64,000 nt of DNA from Microbacterium sp. MPKO10 (lineage in GTDB: Bacteria > Actinomycetota > Actinomycetes > Actinomycetales > Microbacteriaceae): NCBI RefSeq assembly GCF_026107415.2, contig NZ_JAPCHX010000005.1:485832-549831 (forward strand), in the 5' to 3' direction. The translations under genes and the position numbers were made by a program. Positions 35,263-45,353 of the stretch are shown piece after piece. Each line of letters opens with the position of its first letter. The first letter of the stretch is position 1. Under the pieces are notes generated by a model, which was not told the origin of the DNA, searched no databases, and saw only the letters and a program-made list of their open reading frames with translations.

Positions 35263-36024
35263 ATGTACCCAGCCGAACGGCAATCCGCGATCGTCGCGGC
35301 AGCACACCAGCACGACGGCGTGCTGCAGGTCGCGACGCTCAGCGCGAACCTCGGCGTCACGACCGAGACGATTCGACGAGACCTGGCGGCACTGGAGCGT
35401 CAGGGCATCATCGTCCGTACGCACGGCGGCGCGAAGCTCGCACACGGGATGCCCTTCGAGATCTCCCTCGCCAAGCGCCAGGCCGAAGAGGCAGATGAGA
35501 AGCGACGCATCGCGCTGCGCGCGGTCGCCGAGCTTCCGAAAGACGGTGTAGTGCTGCTCGATTCTGGCTCGCTCGCGCTGGTGACAGCATCCGTCTTTCC
35601 CGATGTTCCGATCATCGTGGTGACGAACAACCTGCCGGCGATCCCCGTGCTGCGACAGCGTCCGAATGTGTCTGTGATGGCGCTGCCCGGTCGGGTGCGC
35701 ACGATCAGCCAGGGTGCCGTGGACGAGTGGACCCGCCAGCGACTCAGTACATTGAACGTCGACCTTGTGCTGCTCGGTGCCAATGGCCTCACGCCCGCCG
35801 CGGGCGTCACGACGACGATTCCGGACGAGGCCGAGGTCAAACGCGCCATGCTTCTTTCGGCAAAACGACGCGTTCTCACGCTCACGGCGAGCAAGATCGG
35901 ACTCACGTCGTTCTGTCATGTGGCCGATCTGGCAGAACTCGACATGGTGATCACTGACGACAGGATTGATCGAGAGACCGCAGACGCACTGCACTCTGCG
36001 GGGCCGGAGCTCGTGGTCGTCTGA
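35263..36024 (+). CDS. DeoR/GlpR-family transcriptional regulator
   Basis: This 253-residue protein has an N-terminal DeoR helix-turn-helix (VATLSANLGVTTETIRRDLA, then LERQGIIVRTHGGAKL) and a C-terminal sensing domain with VLLDSGSLALV and DLVLLGANGLTP. The start is supported by GGGAG upstream. It is the second DeoR-type regulator in the polyol locus. Being divergent from the importer and upstream of xylulokinase, it probably controls both, perhaps answering to a pentulose or polyol phosphate. Confidence 0.94.
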   Translation: MYPAERQSAIVAAAHQHDGVLQVATLSANLGVTTETIRRDLAALERQGIIVRTHGGAKLAHGMPFEISLAKRQAEEADEKRRIALRAVAELPKDGVVLLDSGSLALVTASVFPDVPIIVVTNNLPAIPVLRQRPNVSVMALPGRVRTISQGAVDEWTRQRLSTLNVDLVLLGANGLTPAAGVTTTIPDEAEVKRAMLLSAKRRVLTLTASKIGLTSFCHVADLAELDMVITDDRIDRETADALHSAGPELVVV

Positions 36025-36143
36025 TCCCGCGCGGTGCCGCCGAAGATTTGGCAGACTGGGACGTGCGAGCATGCCTCGCGTTTTGACCGTGTGCCGTGGG
36101 CCCCGGGCATTCGGTCGCCCCCACCCCCAGCGAAAGGTGCGCC

Positions 36144-37556
36144 ATGACTCTCGTAGCTGGCATCGACTCGTCAACGCAGAGTTGCAAGGTTGTCGTCCGC
36201 GAGGCGACGACCGGCGCCGTCGTGCGGCGCGGACGCGCAGCACACCCCGATGGCACGGCGGTCGACCCTGAGGCATGGCTGTCGGCGCTGCACACGGCGG
36301 TCTCCGAGGCGGGAGGCCTCGACGATGTGTCTGCGATCAGCGTCGCGGCCCAGCAGCACGGCATGGTTGCCCTGGATGCCGAGGGCGAAGTCGTGCGCGA
36401 TGCTCTGCTGTGGAACGACACGCGCAGCGCACCCCAGGCGATCGACCTCATTGACGAGCTCGGGGGCACTGCGGAGTATGCACGCCGTGCCGGGGTCGTT
36501 CCCGTCGCCTCGTTCACAGCCACGAAACTGCGCTGGCTGCGTGATGCCGAGCCTGAGAACGCCGCGCGCGTCGCCGCTGTCGCACTCCCCCACGATTGGC
36601 TCTCGTGGCGCATGCGCGGGTTCGGCCCCAGACGGTCGAGCGAATTCGGGCCGAACCTCGACGAGCTCACGACCGACCGCTCCGATGCTTCCGGCACCGC
36701 GTACTGGTCTCCGACGACCGGCGACTATGACCGCGACCTGCTGACGCTGGCACTCGGGCATGATGCCGTTCTTCCGCGCGTTCTCGACCCCCAGGAGCGG
36801 GCTGGGATCGGCGCCGACGCATTCAGGAACACCGTCATCGCGGCGGGCGCGGGCGACAACGCAGGTGCGGCGCTCGGCCTCGACGCCGGCGTGGGCGACG
36901 TGGTCATCTCAATCGGCACAAGCGGCACGGTGTTCGCCGTGACGCCCGATCCGGTTGTCGACCCCAGCGGCACCGTCGCGGGATTCGCCGATGCCGCGGG
37001 GCGCTTTCTGCCGCTCGTCGCGACGCTCAATGCGGCGCGTGTGCTCGATACGGTCGCCGGACTTCTGGGCGTCAGCCATGGTGAGCTCGCCGATCTCTCG
37101 CTGCAGGCCGAGCCGGGCTCGCGAGGGCTCGTGCTGCAGCCGTACTTCGAGGGCGAGCGCACGCCCAATCTTCCGGACGCGACAGCGAGTCTGTTCGGCA
37201 TGACGATGGCGTCGACCACGCGTGAGAACCTCGCGCGGGCCGCGGTCGAGGGGATGCTGTGCGCCCTCGCCGCCGGTGTCGACGCTGTTGAGAAACACGG
37301 CGTTACGGCCGAACGGCTGCTGCTCGTTGGCGGCGCAGCGCAGAACACCGCGGTGCAGACCGTCGCCTCGCAGGTGTTCCGTCGTCCGATCGTCGTCCCC
37401 ACGCCCGGTGAGTATGTCGCCGATGGTGCTGCGCGGCAGGCGGCATGGGCGCTACACGGCGAGCGCCCCACGTGGCCGCTGCAGATCGCTGCGCAGCCAG
37501 CATCCGATTATCGTCCGGTGATCATGCAGCAGTACGACGCGCGTCGCATCGACTGA
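36144..37556 (+). CDS. xylB: Xylulokinase (FGGY family)
   Basis: This 470-residue FGGY kinase has the phosphate-1 motif [15 protein letters not shown], the substrate Asp region [17 protein letters not shown], the [11 protein letters not shown] motif and VISIGTSGT (phosphate 2). The adenosine motif [10 protein letters not shown] is near the end. I choose ATG 36144 after AAAGG; the open frame begins 48 bp earlier. With the dehydrogenase it would convert a polyol to a phosphorylated ketose entering the pentose phosphate pathway. Confidence 0.94.
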   Translation: MTLVAGIDSSTQSCKVVVREATTGAVVRRGRAAHPDGTAVDPEAWLSALHTAVSEAGGLDDVSAISVAAQQHGMVALDAEGEVVRDALLWNDTRSAPQAIDLIDELGGTAEYARRAGVVPVASFTATKLRWLRDAEPENAARVAAVALPHDWLSWRMRGFGPRRSSEFGPNLDELTTDRSDASGTAYWSPTTGDYDRDLLTLALGHDAVLPRVLDPQERAGIGADAFRNTVIAAGAGDNAGAALGLDAGVGDVVISIGTSGTVFAVTPDPVVDPSGTVAGFADAAGRFLPLVATLNAARVLDTVAGLLGVSHGELADLSLQAEPGSRGLVLQPYFEGERTPNLPDATASLFGMTMASTTRENLARAAVEGMLCALAAGVDAVEKHGVTAERLLLVGGAAQNTAVQTVASQVFRRPIVVPTPGEYVADGAARQAAWALHGERPTWPLQIAAQPASDYRPVIMQQYDARRID

Positions 37557-37623
37557 GAGACGAATGCTCGGCCGCCGTTACTCACGGTGAGACGTGCGTA
37601 CCTCAAACAGCTCACTTGATTTC

Positions 37624-37674
37624 ATACCCCCAAGGGGTATACATTGAGTGTCGCACGGGTACCCCTCTGGGGTA
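37624..37674 (+). promoter_or_regulatory. Two CsoR-type operators upstream of copper ATPase
   Basis: ATACCCC-CAA-GGGGTAT at 37624-37640 and TACCCC-TCT-GGGGTA at 37660-37674 are perfect palindromes of the pattern bound by the copper sensor CsoR (C-run, short spacer, G-run). TATACAT overlapping the right half of the first site could be the promoter -10 box. No csoR gene is in the window, so the regulator must be encoded elsewhere. Confidence 0.8.
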
Positions 37675-37756
37675 ATCGCCACGGTACACCGTCGGCGCGC
37701 CACTGGGCCCGGAAGCATCCGAACACCGACGCGTGCTGCGGCAGAAGGGTCAGATC

Positions 37757-40051
37757 ATGAGCTCTCTCAGGGACACTCCTCCCGCCGCCCCTTCCGACCA
37801 CGAAGTGGAGCTCGCGATCGAGGGCATGACGTGCGCGTCGTGCGCCAACCGCGTCGAGCGCACACTCAACAAGCTGGACGGCGTCACCGCCACCGTCAAC
37901 TACGCGACCGAGAAGGCGAAGGTCACATACGACAGCGGCGTCGAGCAAACTACCCTCGTGAACGCCGTCGAGCAGGCCGGGTATGCCGCGCACCTGCCCG
38001 AGCCGCCGCGCCCAGCAGACGAGGTCGGTGACTCGGATGCTGTCGAGCCCCACGATCCCGTCAGCGCATTGCGCACCCGCGTGATCATCTCGGCGGTGCT
38101 GAGTGTTCCGGTGATCGCCCTCGCGATGATTCCGGCCCTGCAGTTCACGAACTGGCAGTGGCTGTCGCTCACGCTCGCGGCACCGGTGATCGTCTGGGGA
38201 GGCTACCCCTTCCACAAGGCGACGTGGACCAACCTCCGTCACGGCGCCGTCACGATGGACACCCTCATCTCGATGGGCACGGGCGCCGCGTTTCTGTGGT
38301 CGCTCTATGCCCTGTTCTTCGGAACGGCCGGAGAACCGGGAATGACTCACGGCTTTGATTTCACCCTGACACCGTCTGACGGCGCCTCGAACATCTACCT
38401 CGAGGTGGGCGCGGGAGTCATCACTTTCATTCTTCTCGGACGGTATATCGAAGCGCGCTCCAAGCGACGTGCGGGCGATGCCCTGCGCGCCCTGCTCGAA
38501 CTCGGCGCCAAAGAGGTGTCGGTGCTGCGCGACGGGCGTGAAGAGCGCATCAACGTTGGTGCTCTCACGGTCGGTGACCGGTTTGTCGTTCGGCCAGGCG
38601 AGAAGATCGCCACAGACGGCACGATCGTCGAGGGCACCTCTGCCGTTGACGCGTCCATGGTCACGGGCGAATCCGTTCCTGTCGAGACTGGTCCCGGCGA
38701 TGCCGTCGTGGGTGCGACGGTGAACGCCGGAGGCCGCCTCGTCATTGAGGCGACGCGCGTCGGCTCTGACACGCAGCTGGCTCAGATGGCCACGTTGGTC
38801 GAGGACGCCCAGAACGGCAAAGCGCAGGCACAGCGCCTTGCCGACACGATCTCGAGCATCTTCGTGCCAATCGTCATCGTTCTGGCCCTCGCGACGTTCG
38901 GGGTGTGGGCGATTGTTGGCGATGCCGGAATCGCTGCGGCATTCACCGCCGCGGTCGCCGTGTTGATCATCGCGTGTCCGTGCGCCCTCGGGCTCGCGAC
39001 GCCGACGGCGCTCATGGTCGGAACCGGCCGCGGTGCTCAGCTGGGCATCCTGATCAAGGGGCCCGAGGTCCTCGAGACGAGCCGCCGCATCGACACCGTC
39101 GTCCTTGACAAAACCGGAACCGTCACCTCGGGGCAGATGACGCTCGTCGACGTGATCACGGCAGACGGCGTGGACGAGATCGAGCTTCTTCGCCTGGCCG
39201 GAGCCCTTGAGGATGCCTCGGAGCATCCCATCGCTCAGGCGATTGCGCGGGGAGCGGTCACACGCGTCGGAGAGCTCCCTCCGGTCGATGACTTCACGAA
39301 CGTCGCGGGACTCGGCGTCCAGGGAACTGTCGTCGACGGCGACTCAAGCCGCGCTGTTCTGGCCGGTAGACCTCGGCTGCTCGCCGACTGGTCGCAGCCG
39401 CTCCCTCAGAACCTTGAAACAGCGATGGATGCTGCCGCGGCGGCCGGGCAGACGGCGGTTGCCGTCGGGTGGGACGGCGCGGCGCGCGGTGTTCTCGTCG
39501 TCGCCGATGCCATCAAACCGACGTCCGCCGAGGCCATCGCTCAGCTGCGCGCTCTCAGCCTGACACCGGTGCTTCTGACCGGGGACAGCACCGCAGTGGC
39601 GCACTCGGTCGCCGCCACGGTCGGCATCGACGGCGAGAACGTGATCGCCGAGGTCATGCCCGCCGATAAGGCAGCGGTCATCACACGTCTGCAGGGCGAG
39701 GGTGCGCGCGTGGCGATGGTCGGCGACGGCGTCAACGACGCAGCAGCTCTGGCGACGGCGGACCTGGGGCTGGCGATGGGCACGGGAACGGACGTCGCGA
39801 TCGAAGCATCCGATATCACTCTCGTCCGGGGCGATCTGCGGGCGGTGGCCGACGCGATTCGGCTCTCACGACGGACGCTCGGAACGATCAAGGGAAACCT
39901 GTTCTGGGCGTTTGCGTACAACGTCGCTGCCATTCCGCTGGCTGCTGTGGGGCTGCTCAATCCGATGTTCGCGGGCGCTGCGATGGCGTTCTCGTCGGTG
40001 TTCGTGGTGTCAAACAGCCTGCGGCTGCGTCGCTTCAGGCCCCTCAGCTGA
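37757..40051 (+). CDS. copA: Copper-exporting P1B-type ATPase, CsoR-controlled copy
   Basis: This 764-residue copper ATPase has an N-terminal metal-binding domain (GMTCASC, Cys26/Cys29) and eight predicted membrane helices. The ion-binding CPC lies in [15 protein letters not shown] near residue 407. The catalytic DKTGT, the SEHPIAQ nucleotide motif and [10 protein letters not shown] follow. It pumps Cu(I) out of the cytoplasm. The start ATG 37757 has AGAAGGG seven bases upstream. It stands alone behind two CsoR-type operators and ends just before an 8-bp minisatellite. Confidence 0.97.
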   Translation: MSSLRDTPPAAPSDHEVELAIEGMTCASCANRVERTLNKLDGVTATVNYATEKAKVTYDSGVEQTTLVNAVEQAGYAAHLPEPPRPADEVGDSDAVEPHDPVSALRTRVIISAVLSVPVIALAMIPALQFTNWQWLSLTLAAPVIVWGGYPFHKATWTNLRHGAVTMDTLISMGTGAAFLWSLYALFFGTAGEPGMTHGFDFTLTPSDGASNIYLEVGAGVITFILLGRYIEARSKRRAGDALRALLELGAKEVSVLRDGREERINVGALTVGDRFVVRPGEKIATDGTIVEGTSAVDASMVTGESVPVETGPGDAVVGATVNAGGRLVIEATRVGSDTQLAQMATLVEDAQNGKAQAQRLADTISSIFVPIVIVLALATFGVWAIVGDAGIAAAFTAAVAVLIIACPCALGLATPTALMVGTGRGAQLGILIKGPEVLETSRRIDTVVLDKTGTVTSGQMTLVDVITADGVDEIELLRLAGALEDASEHPIAQAIARGAVTRVGELPPVDDFTNVAGLGVQGTVVDGDSSRAVLAGRPRLLADWSQPLPQNLETAMDAAAAAGQTAVAVGWDGAARGVLVVADAIKPTSAEAIAQLRALSLTPVLLTGDSTAVAHSVAATVGIDGENVIAEVMPADKAAVITRLQGEGARVAMVGDGVNDAAALATADLGLAMGTGTDVAIEASDITLVRGDLRAVADAIRLSRRTLGTIKGNLFWAFAYNVAAIPLAAVGLLNPMFAGAAMAFSSVFVVSNSLRLRRFRPLS

Positions 40052-40102
40052 GGCCTCTCCGGGCGTCACAGGATCGCAGGAGCACAGACCCGCTGGGTCG
40101 CA

Positions 40103-40270
40103 GGGCCACTGGTGCACTGGTGCACTGGGCCACCGGGCCACCGGGCCACCGGGCCACCGGGCCACCGGGCCACCGGGCCACCGGGCCACCGGGCCACCGG
40201 GCCACCGGGCCACCGGGCCACCGGGCCACCGGGCCACCGGGCCACTGGGCCACTGGGCCACTGGGCCACT
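40103..40270. repeat. 8-bp minisatellite, 21 tandem units
   Basis: The unit GGGCCACC is repeated in exact register. In order there is one GGGCCACT, two GGTGCACT, fourteen GGGCCACC and four GGGCCACT, 168 bp in all with no interruption. It lies in the 231-bp gap between convergent genes (copper ATPase and a VOC protein), so it is outside coding sequence. Variants sit at the ends and identical units in the middle, as expected for slippage expansion. The units can pair as GGCC palindromes, so the RNA could fold. Confidence 0.95.
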
Positions 40271-40282
40271 GGCGCGAGGATC

Positions 40283-40654
40283 TCAGGCGAGATCGTCGAC
40301 CGTGGTCAGGCAGAACGGGTGGCCCGCGGGGTCGGCGAAGACGAGGCATCGGCCGGCGTTCGGCTGGCAATCGTACTGCCGTGCGCCGCAGCGGATCGCC
40401 CACTCGGCGGAGGCCGCGAGGTCGGTCACGAAGAAGTCGAGATGGAGAAGCGACGGGTCTTCGGGCCAGCGCGGTTCTCGGTAATCGGGCACCCACATGC
40501 AGTCCAGTCGCCCACGGTCGCTTCTCATCGACGCGCTGTCCTGCTCGGCGGCGAACGTGACTTCGCCACCCGTGAGTTCCGCGTAGAAGGCGGCGAGCGC
40601 GGGTGGGTCAGGGCAAGCGAGTGTCGTCGTGCTGAAGCGAATTCCCGTCTCCAT
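40283..40654 (-). CDS. VOC-family glyoxalase-like protein
   Basis: This 123-residue single-module VOC protein has the pattern RFSTTTLACPDPPALAAFYAELTG at its start, LLHLDFFVTDLAASAEWAI in the middle and CLVFADPAGHPFCL at the end. This fits small glyoxalase/bleomycin-resistance-like proteins. Substrate unknown. It is convergent with the copper ATPase, with the minisatellite between them. Confidence 0.85.
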   Translation of the reverse strand: METGIRFSTTTLACPDPPALAAFYAELTGGEVTFAAEQDSASMRSDRGRLDCMWVPDYREPRWPEDPSLLHLDFFVTDLAASAEWAIRCGARQYDCQPNAGRCLVFADPAGHPFCLTTVDDLA

Positions 40655-40982
40655 ACCGAAGAGAGTACCGGGCGGTGTCTCGTTCGGATAGGTCAGCGCC
40701 GAAACCGTGACGGCTCAGCGCCCACATGACGGCGGGATGTTCTGTCTCCACAGACTGAGCGCACAACCGGCCGTAGTGTGGTTCGCATGACGACGAGTGA
40801 AGAGGTCGGGTGGACGACGCTGTCGCCCCTTGGAGCGTGCCGAAAAGAGGAGAGCTGACTGAAAAGAGGGCGTGAGAGCGCGTTCGCACCCTCCGTTCGG
40901 TCACATTACCTCTTTTCGGGGCCGCGGAGATGGCGCGAAGCTTCCCCGCGGAGCAACGCGGTTCAGCGCAGGGCAGCGTCTA
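40655..40982. other. 328-bp stretch without a convincing gene, repeated GAAAAGAGG
   Basis: I see no supportable gene here. CCGAAAAGAGG (40840-40850) is exactly inverted as CCTCTTTTCGG (40909-40919), with another direct GAAAAGAGG at 40861-40869 between them. A 23-codon frame starting at 40789 ends inside this repeat set but has no ribosome binding site. The repeats may form a hairpin terminator after the OppD-type gene, or be operator copies. Confidence 0.45.
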
Positions 40983-42083
40983 TCAGCGCGGGTCGACGCC
41001 GAGCAGCGTCCGCCCCTCGGGACGCACCGCGAGCTCCGCCGGCACGGCCGGAGTGTCGACCGCATCGTCGTGCAGATGACAGGCCACGCTGCGATGCGGC
41101 TCCTCGTCGCCGAACACCGTGCCGCCGAGCTCCGGCACGAGCTGCGCGCACGCGTCGACCGCATACGGGCACCGCGTTCGAAAGCGGCATCCGCTCGGCA
41201 ACGACAGCAGATCCGGCGGCGACCCGGGAATCCCACCGAGTTCGCGCTTCGGCCCCCGCAGCGGCGGGAACGAGTGCAGCAGCCCCGCCGTGTACGGATG
41301 CCGCGGCTCGTGGTACACCTCGCGGCTGCCCGCATCCTCGACGATCTCGCCCGCATACATGATCGCGATGCGGTCGGCCAGCTCGATGAGCAGCGACACG
41401 TCGTGCGTAATGAAGATCACCGAGAAACCCAGTTTGTCTTTCAACTCGATGATCTGCTCGACGATCTGCCGCTGCATCACCACGTCGAGCGCGGTCGTCG
41501 GCTCGTCCATGATCACGAGCTCGGGCTCGAGGGCCAACGCCATCGCGATCATCACGCGCTGCCGCATGCCACCGGACAGCTGGTGCGGATAGCTGTCGAG
41601 CCGGTCGGCCGAGATCCCCACCATGGTGAGCAGTTCGGCGGCGCGCTCCCGCATCGCCGAGCGCGACATCTTCTCGTGCGCGGCGATCCCGTCGATCAGT
41701 TGTTTGCCGACCTTGTACACGGGGTTCAGCGCGTTCATCGACCCTTGGAAGACGATCGCCGTGTCGCGCCAGCGCTGCGCCCGCAGCTGTTTGTCACTCA
41801 TGCGCAGCAGGTCGCCAGACTCGCGGCTGCGCGAGCTCGTGAACAGCACCTCTCCCCCGGTGATCACACCGGGCGGCGGCAGCAGTCGGGTCGCCGCATA
41901 GGCGAGCGTCGACTTGCCGCATCCGCTCTCGCCGGCGAGCCCGAGGATCTCGCCCCGGTGCAGCGTCAGGTTCACGTTCGACAGCGCGCGCACCGCGTCG
42001 TCGTCGTACCCGTAGTCGACAGAGAGGTTGCGGATCTCAAGCAGCGGCTCGGCCTGCGTGCGCTGCGGTGTGGTGATGGTCAC
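40983..42083 (-). CDS. Oligopeptide/oligosaccharide ABC transporter ATPase, OppD-type
   Basis: This 366-residue ATPase has Walker [10 protein letters not shown], signature [15 protein letters not shown] and Walker [14 protein letters not shown]. The OppD-specific C-terminal iron-sulfur/zinc-like segment follows ([14 protein letters not shown]). It is last in the six-gene leftward operon, overlapping the second permease by four bases. With a GH3 glycosidase heading the operon, the substrate is probably a plant-derived oligosaccharide rather than a peptide. Confidence 0.94.
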   Translation of the reverse strand: MTITTPQRTQAEPLLEIRNLSVDYGYDDDAVRALSNVNLTLHRGEILGLAGESGCGKSTLAYAATRLLPPPGVITGGEVLFTSSRSRESGDLLRMSDKQLRAQRWRDTAIVFQGSMNALNPVYKVGKQLIDGIAAHEKMSRSAMRERAAELLTMVGISADRLDSYPHQLSGGMRQRVMIAMALALEPELVIMDEPTTALDVVMQRQIVEQIIELKDKLGFSVIFITHDVSLLIELADRIAIMYAGEIVEDAGSREVYHEPRHPYTAGLLHSFPPLRGPKRELGGIPGSPPDLLSLPSGCRFRTRCPYAVDACAQLVPELGGTVFGDEEPHRSVACHLHDDAVDTPAVPAELAVRPEGRTLLGVDPR

Positions 42084-43246
42084 GCGGTGACCTCCTCGGT
42101 GTCTGTCGTCGTGCGTGAGTTCGTGGGGAGCCCGGATGCTGCCGGGCGGCCCGGCACGGTGGCATCGTCCGCCTGCGCGGCATCGCGCCGACGTGCACCA
42201 CCGCGAGGCGTCGTTCCCGTGTCAGCATCCGGTCTGTCGTCGTCTCGAGTCGTTTCCGGATGCTGTGAGCCGCCGCCCCGGTACACAGGGGTGAAGCCGA
42301 TGCGCGCCCTAATGCCCTTCTTGCGCAGCAACGACGCGGATGCTGCCGTGTTGCGCAGCCGCGGATTGACGAACTCGTCGATGCCGAAGTTGATGAGCGT
42401 GAGCGACGTGCCGACGGCTGCGATGCAGAGGCCGGCGGGGACGAACCACCACCACGCGCCGAGCACGAGCGCTTGACTGGACTGCGCCCAGAACAGGATC
42501 GTTCCCCAGTTCCACTCAGAGATGCTCGTCACACCGATGAACGCGAGGGTCACCTCGGAGAGGATCGCGAAGATCGCCGTGCCAATGAACCCCGAGGCGA
42601 TGATCGCCGTGAGGTTGGGCATGATCTCGAAGAAGATGATGCGCCACATCGGTTCACCGTTGGCGCGGGCCGCTTCAACGAAGTCACGTTTTCGCAGCGA
42701 CAGCGTCTGGGCGCGCAGCACGCGCGACCCCCACGCCCACCCGGTGAGAGCGATGATGAGGGCGATCGTGACGCCGCCGGCCGATGGCACAAGTGCCGCG
42801 ACGATGATGATCAGTGGCAGCGCCGGAATGATCAGAAACACGTTGGCAAGCAGCGAGAGCAGTTCGTCGCCGATTCCGCCCAGGAAGCCGGCCGTCACAC
42901 CGACGATGACGGAGATCATGGTGGCGAGGATGCCGGCGAGCAGCCCGACGAGCATGACGCCGCGGGTCCCGACGAGCAGCTGCGAAAAGATGTCCTGCCC
43001 CGTGTTCGTCGTGCCGAGCCAGTGGTCGGCGCTCGGCGGCTGCAGGGAGTCCTGCGTGACAGCGTTGGGGTCGTGCGGCGCGAGCCACGGCCCGATTAGG
43101 GCGAGTACGAGGAAGAACGCCAGCATGATGAGGCCGATGAGCGCCTTGCGGTTGCGCAAGATGCCGAGGCTGCGCTTGCCCTTCTTGCCGGTCTTCTTCG
43201 CGGGTTCGACCTCGGTGAGGCCGATGGGGTCTGCTTGGACGGACAC
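42080..43246 (-). CDS. ABC transporter permease, OppC/DppC-type
   Basis: This 388-residue permease has an N-terminal helix and five more segments, with the coupling motif DFVEAARANGEPMWRIIFFE near residues 185-204. The last 90 residues are a disordered, charged tail, unusual for this family. I place the start at GTG 43246, eight bases after GGAGGG and four bases after the stop of the partner permease. The open frame continues to 43516 antisense to that gene but is not coding-like. Confidence 0.92.
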   Translation of the reverse strand: MSVQADPIGLTEVEPAKKTGKKGKRSLGILRNRKALIGLIMLAFFLVLALIGPWLAPHDPNAVTQDSLQPPSADHWLGTTNTGQDIFSQLLVGTRGVMLVGLLAGILATMISVIVGVTAGFLGGIGDELLSLLANVFLIIPALPLIIIVAALVPSAGGVTIALIIALTGWAWGSRVLRAQTLSLRKRDFVEAARANGEPMWRIIFFEIMPNLTAIIASGFIGTAIFAILSEVTLAFIGVTSISEWNWGTILFWAQSSQALVLGAWWWFVPAGLCIAAVGTSLTLINFGIDEFVNPRLRNTAASASLLRKKGIRARIGFTPVYRGGGSQHPETTRDDDRPDADTGTTPRGGARRRDAAQADDATVPGRPAASGLPTNSRTTTDTEEVTA

Positions 43247-43250
43247 GGGT

Positions 43251-44231
43251 TCAGCCCTCCACTCTCGTGCGCGGGTCAAGGAATGCGTAGACGAAGTCGG
43301 CGAGCATGCTCGCGACGAGCACCGAGATCGTGACGACGAGGAAGGCACCCTGCATGAGCGGGTAGTCCTTCGAGCCGATGGCCTGGAACAGCATGTACCC
43401 AATGCCGGGATAGCTGAACACCATCTCGGCGACGAGCGTGCCGCCGACGATGAAGCCGAGCGACAGCGCAAAGCCCGAGATACTCGGCAGCACGGCGTTG
43501 CGGGCGGCGTAACCAAACATCACCTTGCGCTCGGGAAGGCCCTTCGCCTGCGCGACGGTCACGTAGTCCTCGCTCGACACGGTGACCATCATGTTGCGCA
43601 TGCCGAGGATCCAGCCCGAGATCGAGCTGATGATGATCGTCAGGGCGGGCAGGATGCCGTGATAGATCGCCCCTCCGATGAACTCCATGTTCCATCCCGG
43701 AAGCGTCCCCGGGTCGTATCCGCCGGCAGCGGGAAACGCGGGCCAGGCCACGGCGAACAGGGCGATGGCGATGATTCCGAGCCAGAAGTACGGAATGGCC
43801 GAGAAGAAGTTCGCGATCGGCAGCAGATTGTCGGCCCACGTGCCGCGGCGCCAGCCAAGGCCGACTCCCGCGAGGGTGCCGAGGACGAAGCCGATGATCG
43901 TCGACAGCCCCACAAGAGCGATCGTCCACGGCAGCGACTGCGTGAGGATCTGCGTGACCGGGGTCGGGAAGTACGTGAACGAAATGCCGAGGTCGCCGTG
44001 GAAGAGGTTGTTCAGGTACGCCAGGTAGTCCTGCCAGACTGTGCGGTTCTCGTCGAGGCCGAAGAGCACATACAGCGACTCGACAGCATCCGTGTTGAGC
44101 CTGCCCTGGAACTTGTTGATGAGCGACTGGACGGGGTCACCGGGCAGCATCCGGGGAATGAAGAAGTTGAGGGTGATGGCCGCCCACGCGGTGAACAGGT
44201 AGAAGCCGAGGCGGCGCAGAAAGTACTTCAT
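43251..44231 (-). CDS. ABC transporter permease, OppB/DppB-type
   Basis: This 326-residue permease has six hydrophobic segments. The N-terminal [20 protein letters not shown] and the coupling motif [20 protein letters not shown] near residues 205-224 are typical of OppB. The ATG at 44231 overlaps the upstream ATPase stop as ATGA; the longer frame to 44309 lies inside that gene. Confidence 0.94.
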   Translation of the reverse strand: MKYFLRRLGFYLFTAWAAITLNFFIPRMLPGDPVQSLINKFQGRLNTDAVESLYVLFGLDENRTVWQDYLAYLNNLFHGDLGISFTYFPTPVTQILTQSLPWTIALVGLSTIIGFVLGTLAGVGLGWRRGTWADNLLPIANFFSAIPYFWLGIIAIALFAVAWPAFPAAGGYDPGTLPGWNMEFIGGAIYHGILPALTIIISSISGWILGMRNMMVTVSSEDYVTVAQAKGLPERKVMFGYAARNAVLPSISGFALSLGFIVGGTLVAEMVFSYPGIGYMLFQAIGSKDYPLMQGAFLVVTISVLVASMLADFVYAFLDPRTRVEG

Positions 44232-45292
44232 GCCTGGGCCTCGCCGGGTGTCTGTGCACCGAATGCGGCCGCGCGCTCGGCTTCGGCGTCGTCGGCGTAT
44301 AGCCAGCACGCCGATTCATGGCCGCTCTCGGCAGAGAACATGGGCGGAGCATCGGTGCGACAGCGTTCCATCGCGAACGGACAGCGCGGGTGAAACCGGC
44401 ATCCGGTCGGCGGCGAGATCAGACTCGGCGGTTCGCCCGTCGCCTCCGTCGCCTCACGCTCTTCGAGGCGGTCGGCGTCGGGGGCCGAGGCGATGAGCAG
44501 CTGGGTATACGGGTGAAGCGGATGCTGGGTGACGGCCTCGCTCGGGCCGCGCTCGACGATCTGCCCGGCGTACATCACCACGGTGCGATCGGCGAAGTAC
44601 CGTGCCGATGCGATGTCGTGCGTGATGTAGAGCACGGCGAGGTGGAAGCGGTCCTTGAGGTCCCGCAGCAGGTTGAGCACGCCGATGCGGATCGACACGT
44701 CGAGCATCGACACGGGTTCATCGGCGAGAAGCACCTCCGGGTCCGCCCCGAGAGCTCGAGCGATGGCGACGCGCTGACGCTGACCGCCCGAGAGCTCGTG
44801 GGGAAACTTCTCGAGATACCGTTCGGGAGGGGTCAGGTCGACGCGCTCGAGCAGTTCACGCAGCATCCGCTCTCGCTCGTCACGCGACATGCGCCCGCGA
44901 TGGATGCTGATAGACCGCGTGAGCACATAGCGAACCCGGTGGATCGGATTGAGCGATGCGAACGGGTCCTGCAGGATCATCTGCACACGGCGGCAGTAGT
45001 TGCGAAATCGTCGGCCGAACCGCGCGGTCACGGCTGTGCCCTCGAGCAGGATGTCGCCCGAGGTGTGCGGCATGAGCTTGGCGAGCAGCCGCGCGATCGT
45101 CGACTTGCCCGACCCGGATTCGCCGACGAGGGCCACGACCTCGCCCGCGTGGAGTTCGATGTCGACGCTGTCGACGGCGTGGACGACCCGGGAGCCGCCC
45201 CCTTTGACGGGGAAGTGCTTGGTCAGATTGCGTGCAGCGAGCAGCGGGGCGTCTGACGTGCGATCGGGATCGTTGTGAGAGTGAGAGCTCAC
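44228..45292 (-). CDS. Oligopeptide/oligosaccharide ABC transporter ATPase, OppF-type
   Basis: This 354-residue ATPase has Walker [10 protein letters not shown], the Q-loop [11 protein letters not shown], signature [15 protein letters not shown] and Walker [14 protein letters not shown]. The C-terminal extension ([14 protein letters not shown]) matches OppF/DppF. The GTG start at 45292 has AGGAAGG upstream. It forms a heterodimer with the OppD-type ATPase. Confidence 0.94.
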   Translation of the reverse strand: MSSHSHNDPDRTSDAPLLAARNLTKHFPVKGGGSRVVHAVDSVDIELHAGEVVALVGESGSGKSTIARLLAKLMPHTSGDILLEGTAVTARFGRRFRNYCRRVQMILQDPFASLNPIHRVRYVLTRSISIHRGRMSRDERERMLRELLERVDLTPPERYLEKFPHELSGGQRQRVAIARALGADPEVLLADEPVSMLDVSIRIGVLNLLRDLKDRFHLAVLYITHDIASARYFADRTVVMYAGQIVERGPSEAVTQHPLHPYTQLLIASAPDADRLEEREATEATGEPPSLISPPTGCRFHPRCPFAMERCRTDAPPMFSAESGHESACWLYADDAEAERAAAFGAQTPGEAQA

Positions 45293-45320
45293 GATGGGTG
45301 CCTTCCTGAACTGAGGGGAA

Positions 45321-45349
45321 AGCCGGGGCAGGCTGGGCCCGCCCCGGCT
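45321..45349 (-). terminator. Intercistronic GC hairpin after the binding-protein gene
   Basis: AGCCGGGGC (45321-45329) is exactly inverted as GCCCCGGCT (45341-45349) with an 11-nt loop. It lies between the binding-protein stop (45354) and the OppF-type start (45292). This matches the hairpin placed after the other binding-protein gene at 33646-33690 and probably lowers downstream expression. Confidence 0.65.
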
Positions 45350-45353
45350 GTCG

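Noticed and set aside
40103..40270. Repeat array considered as CRISPR or as coding repeat peptide
   Set aside because: Units are 8 bp with no spacers, so it is not CRISPR. Open frames through it exist on both strands only because the repeat lacks stops.
40789..40860. 23-codon frame starting MTTSEEVGW
   Set aside because: No ribosome binding site, no downstream continuation and it ends in the GAAAAGAGG repeat; could be a truncated gene start but cannot be supported.
40608..40904. 98-codon minus-strand frame upstream of the VOC gene
   Set aside because: Overlaps the VOC start, has Ser/Arg-rich shadow composition and no ribosome binding site.
42522..44393. 623-codon open frame on the plus strand
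   Set aside because: Antisense to the two Opp-type permeases, whose membrane pattern and coupling loops are unmistakable.
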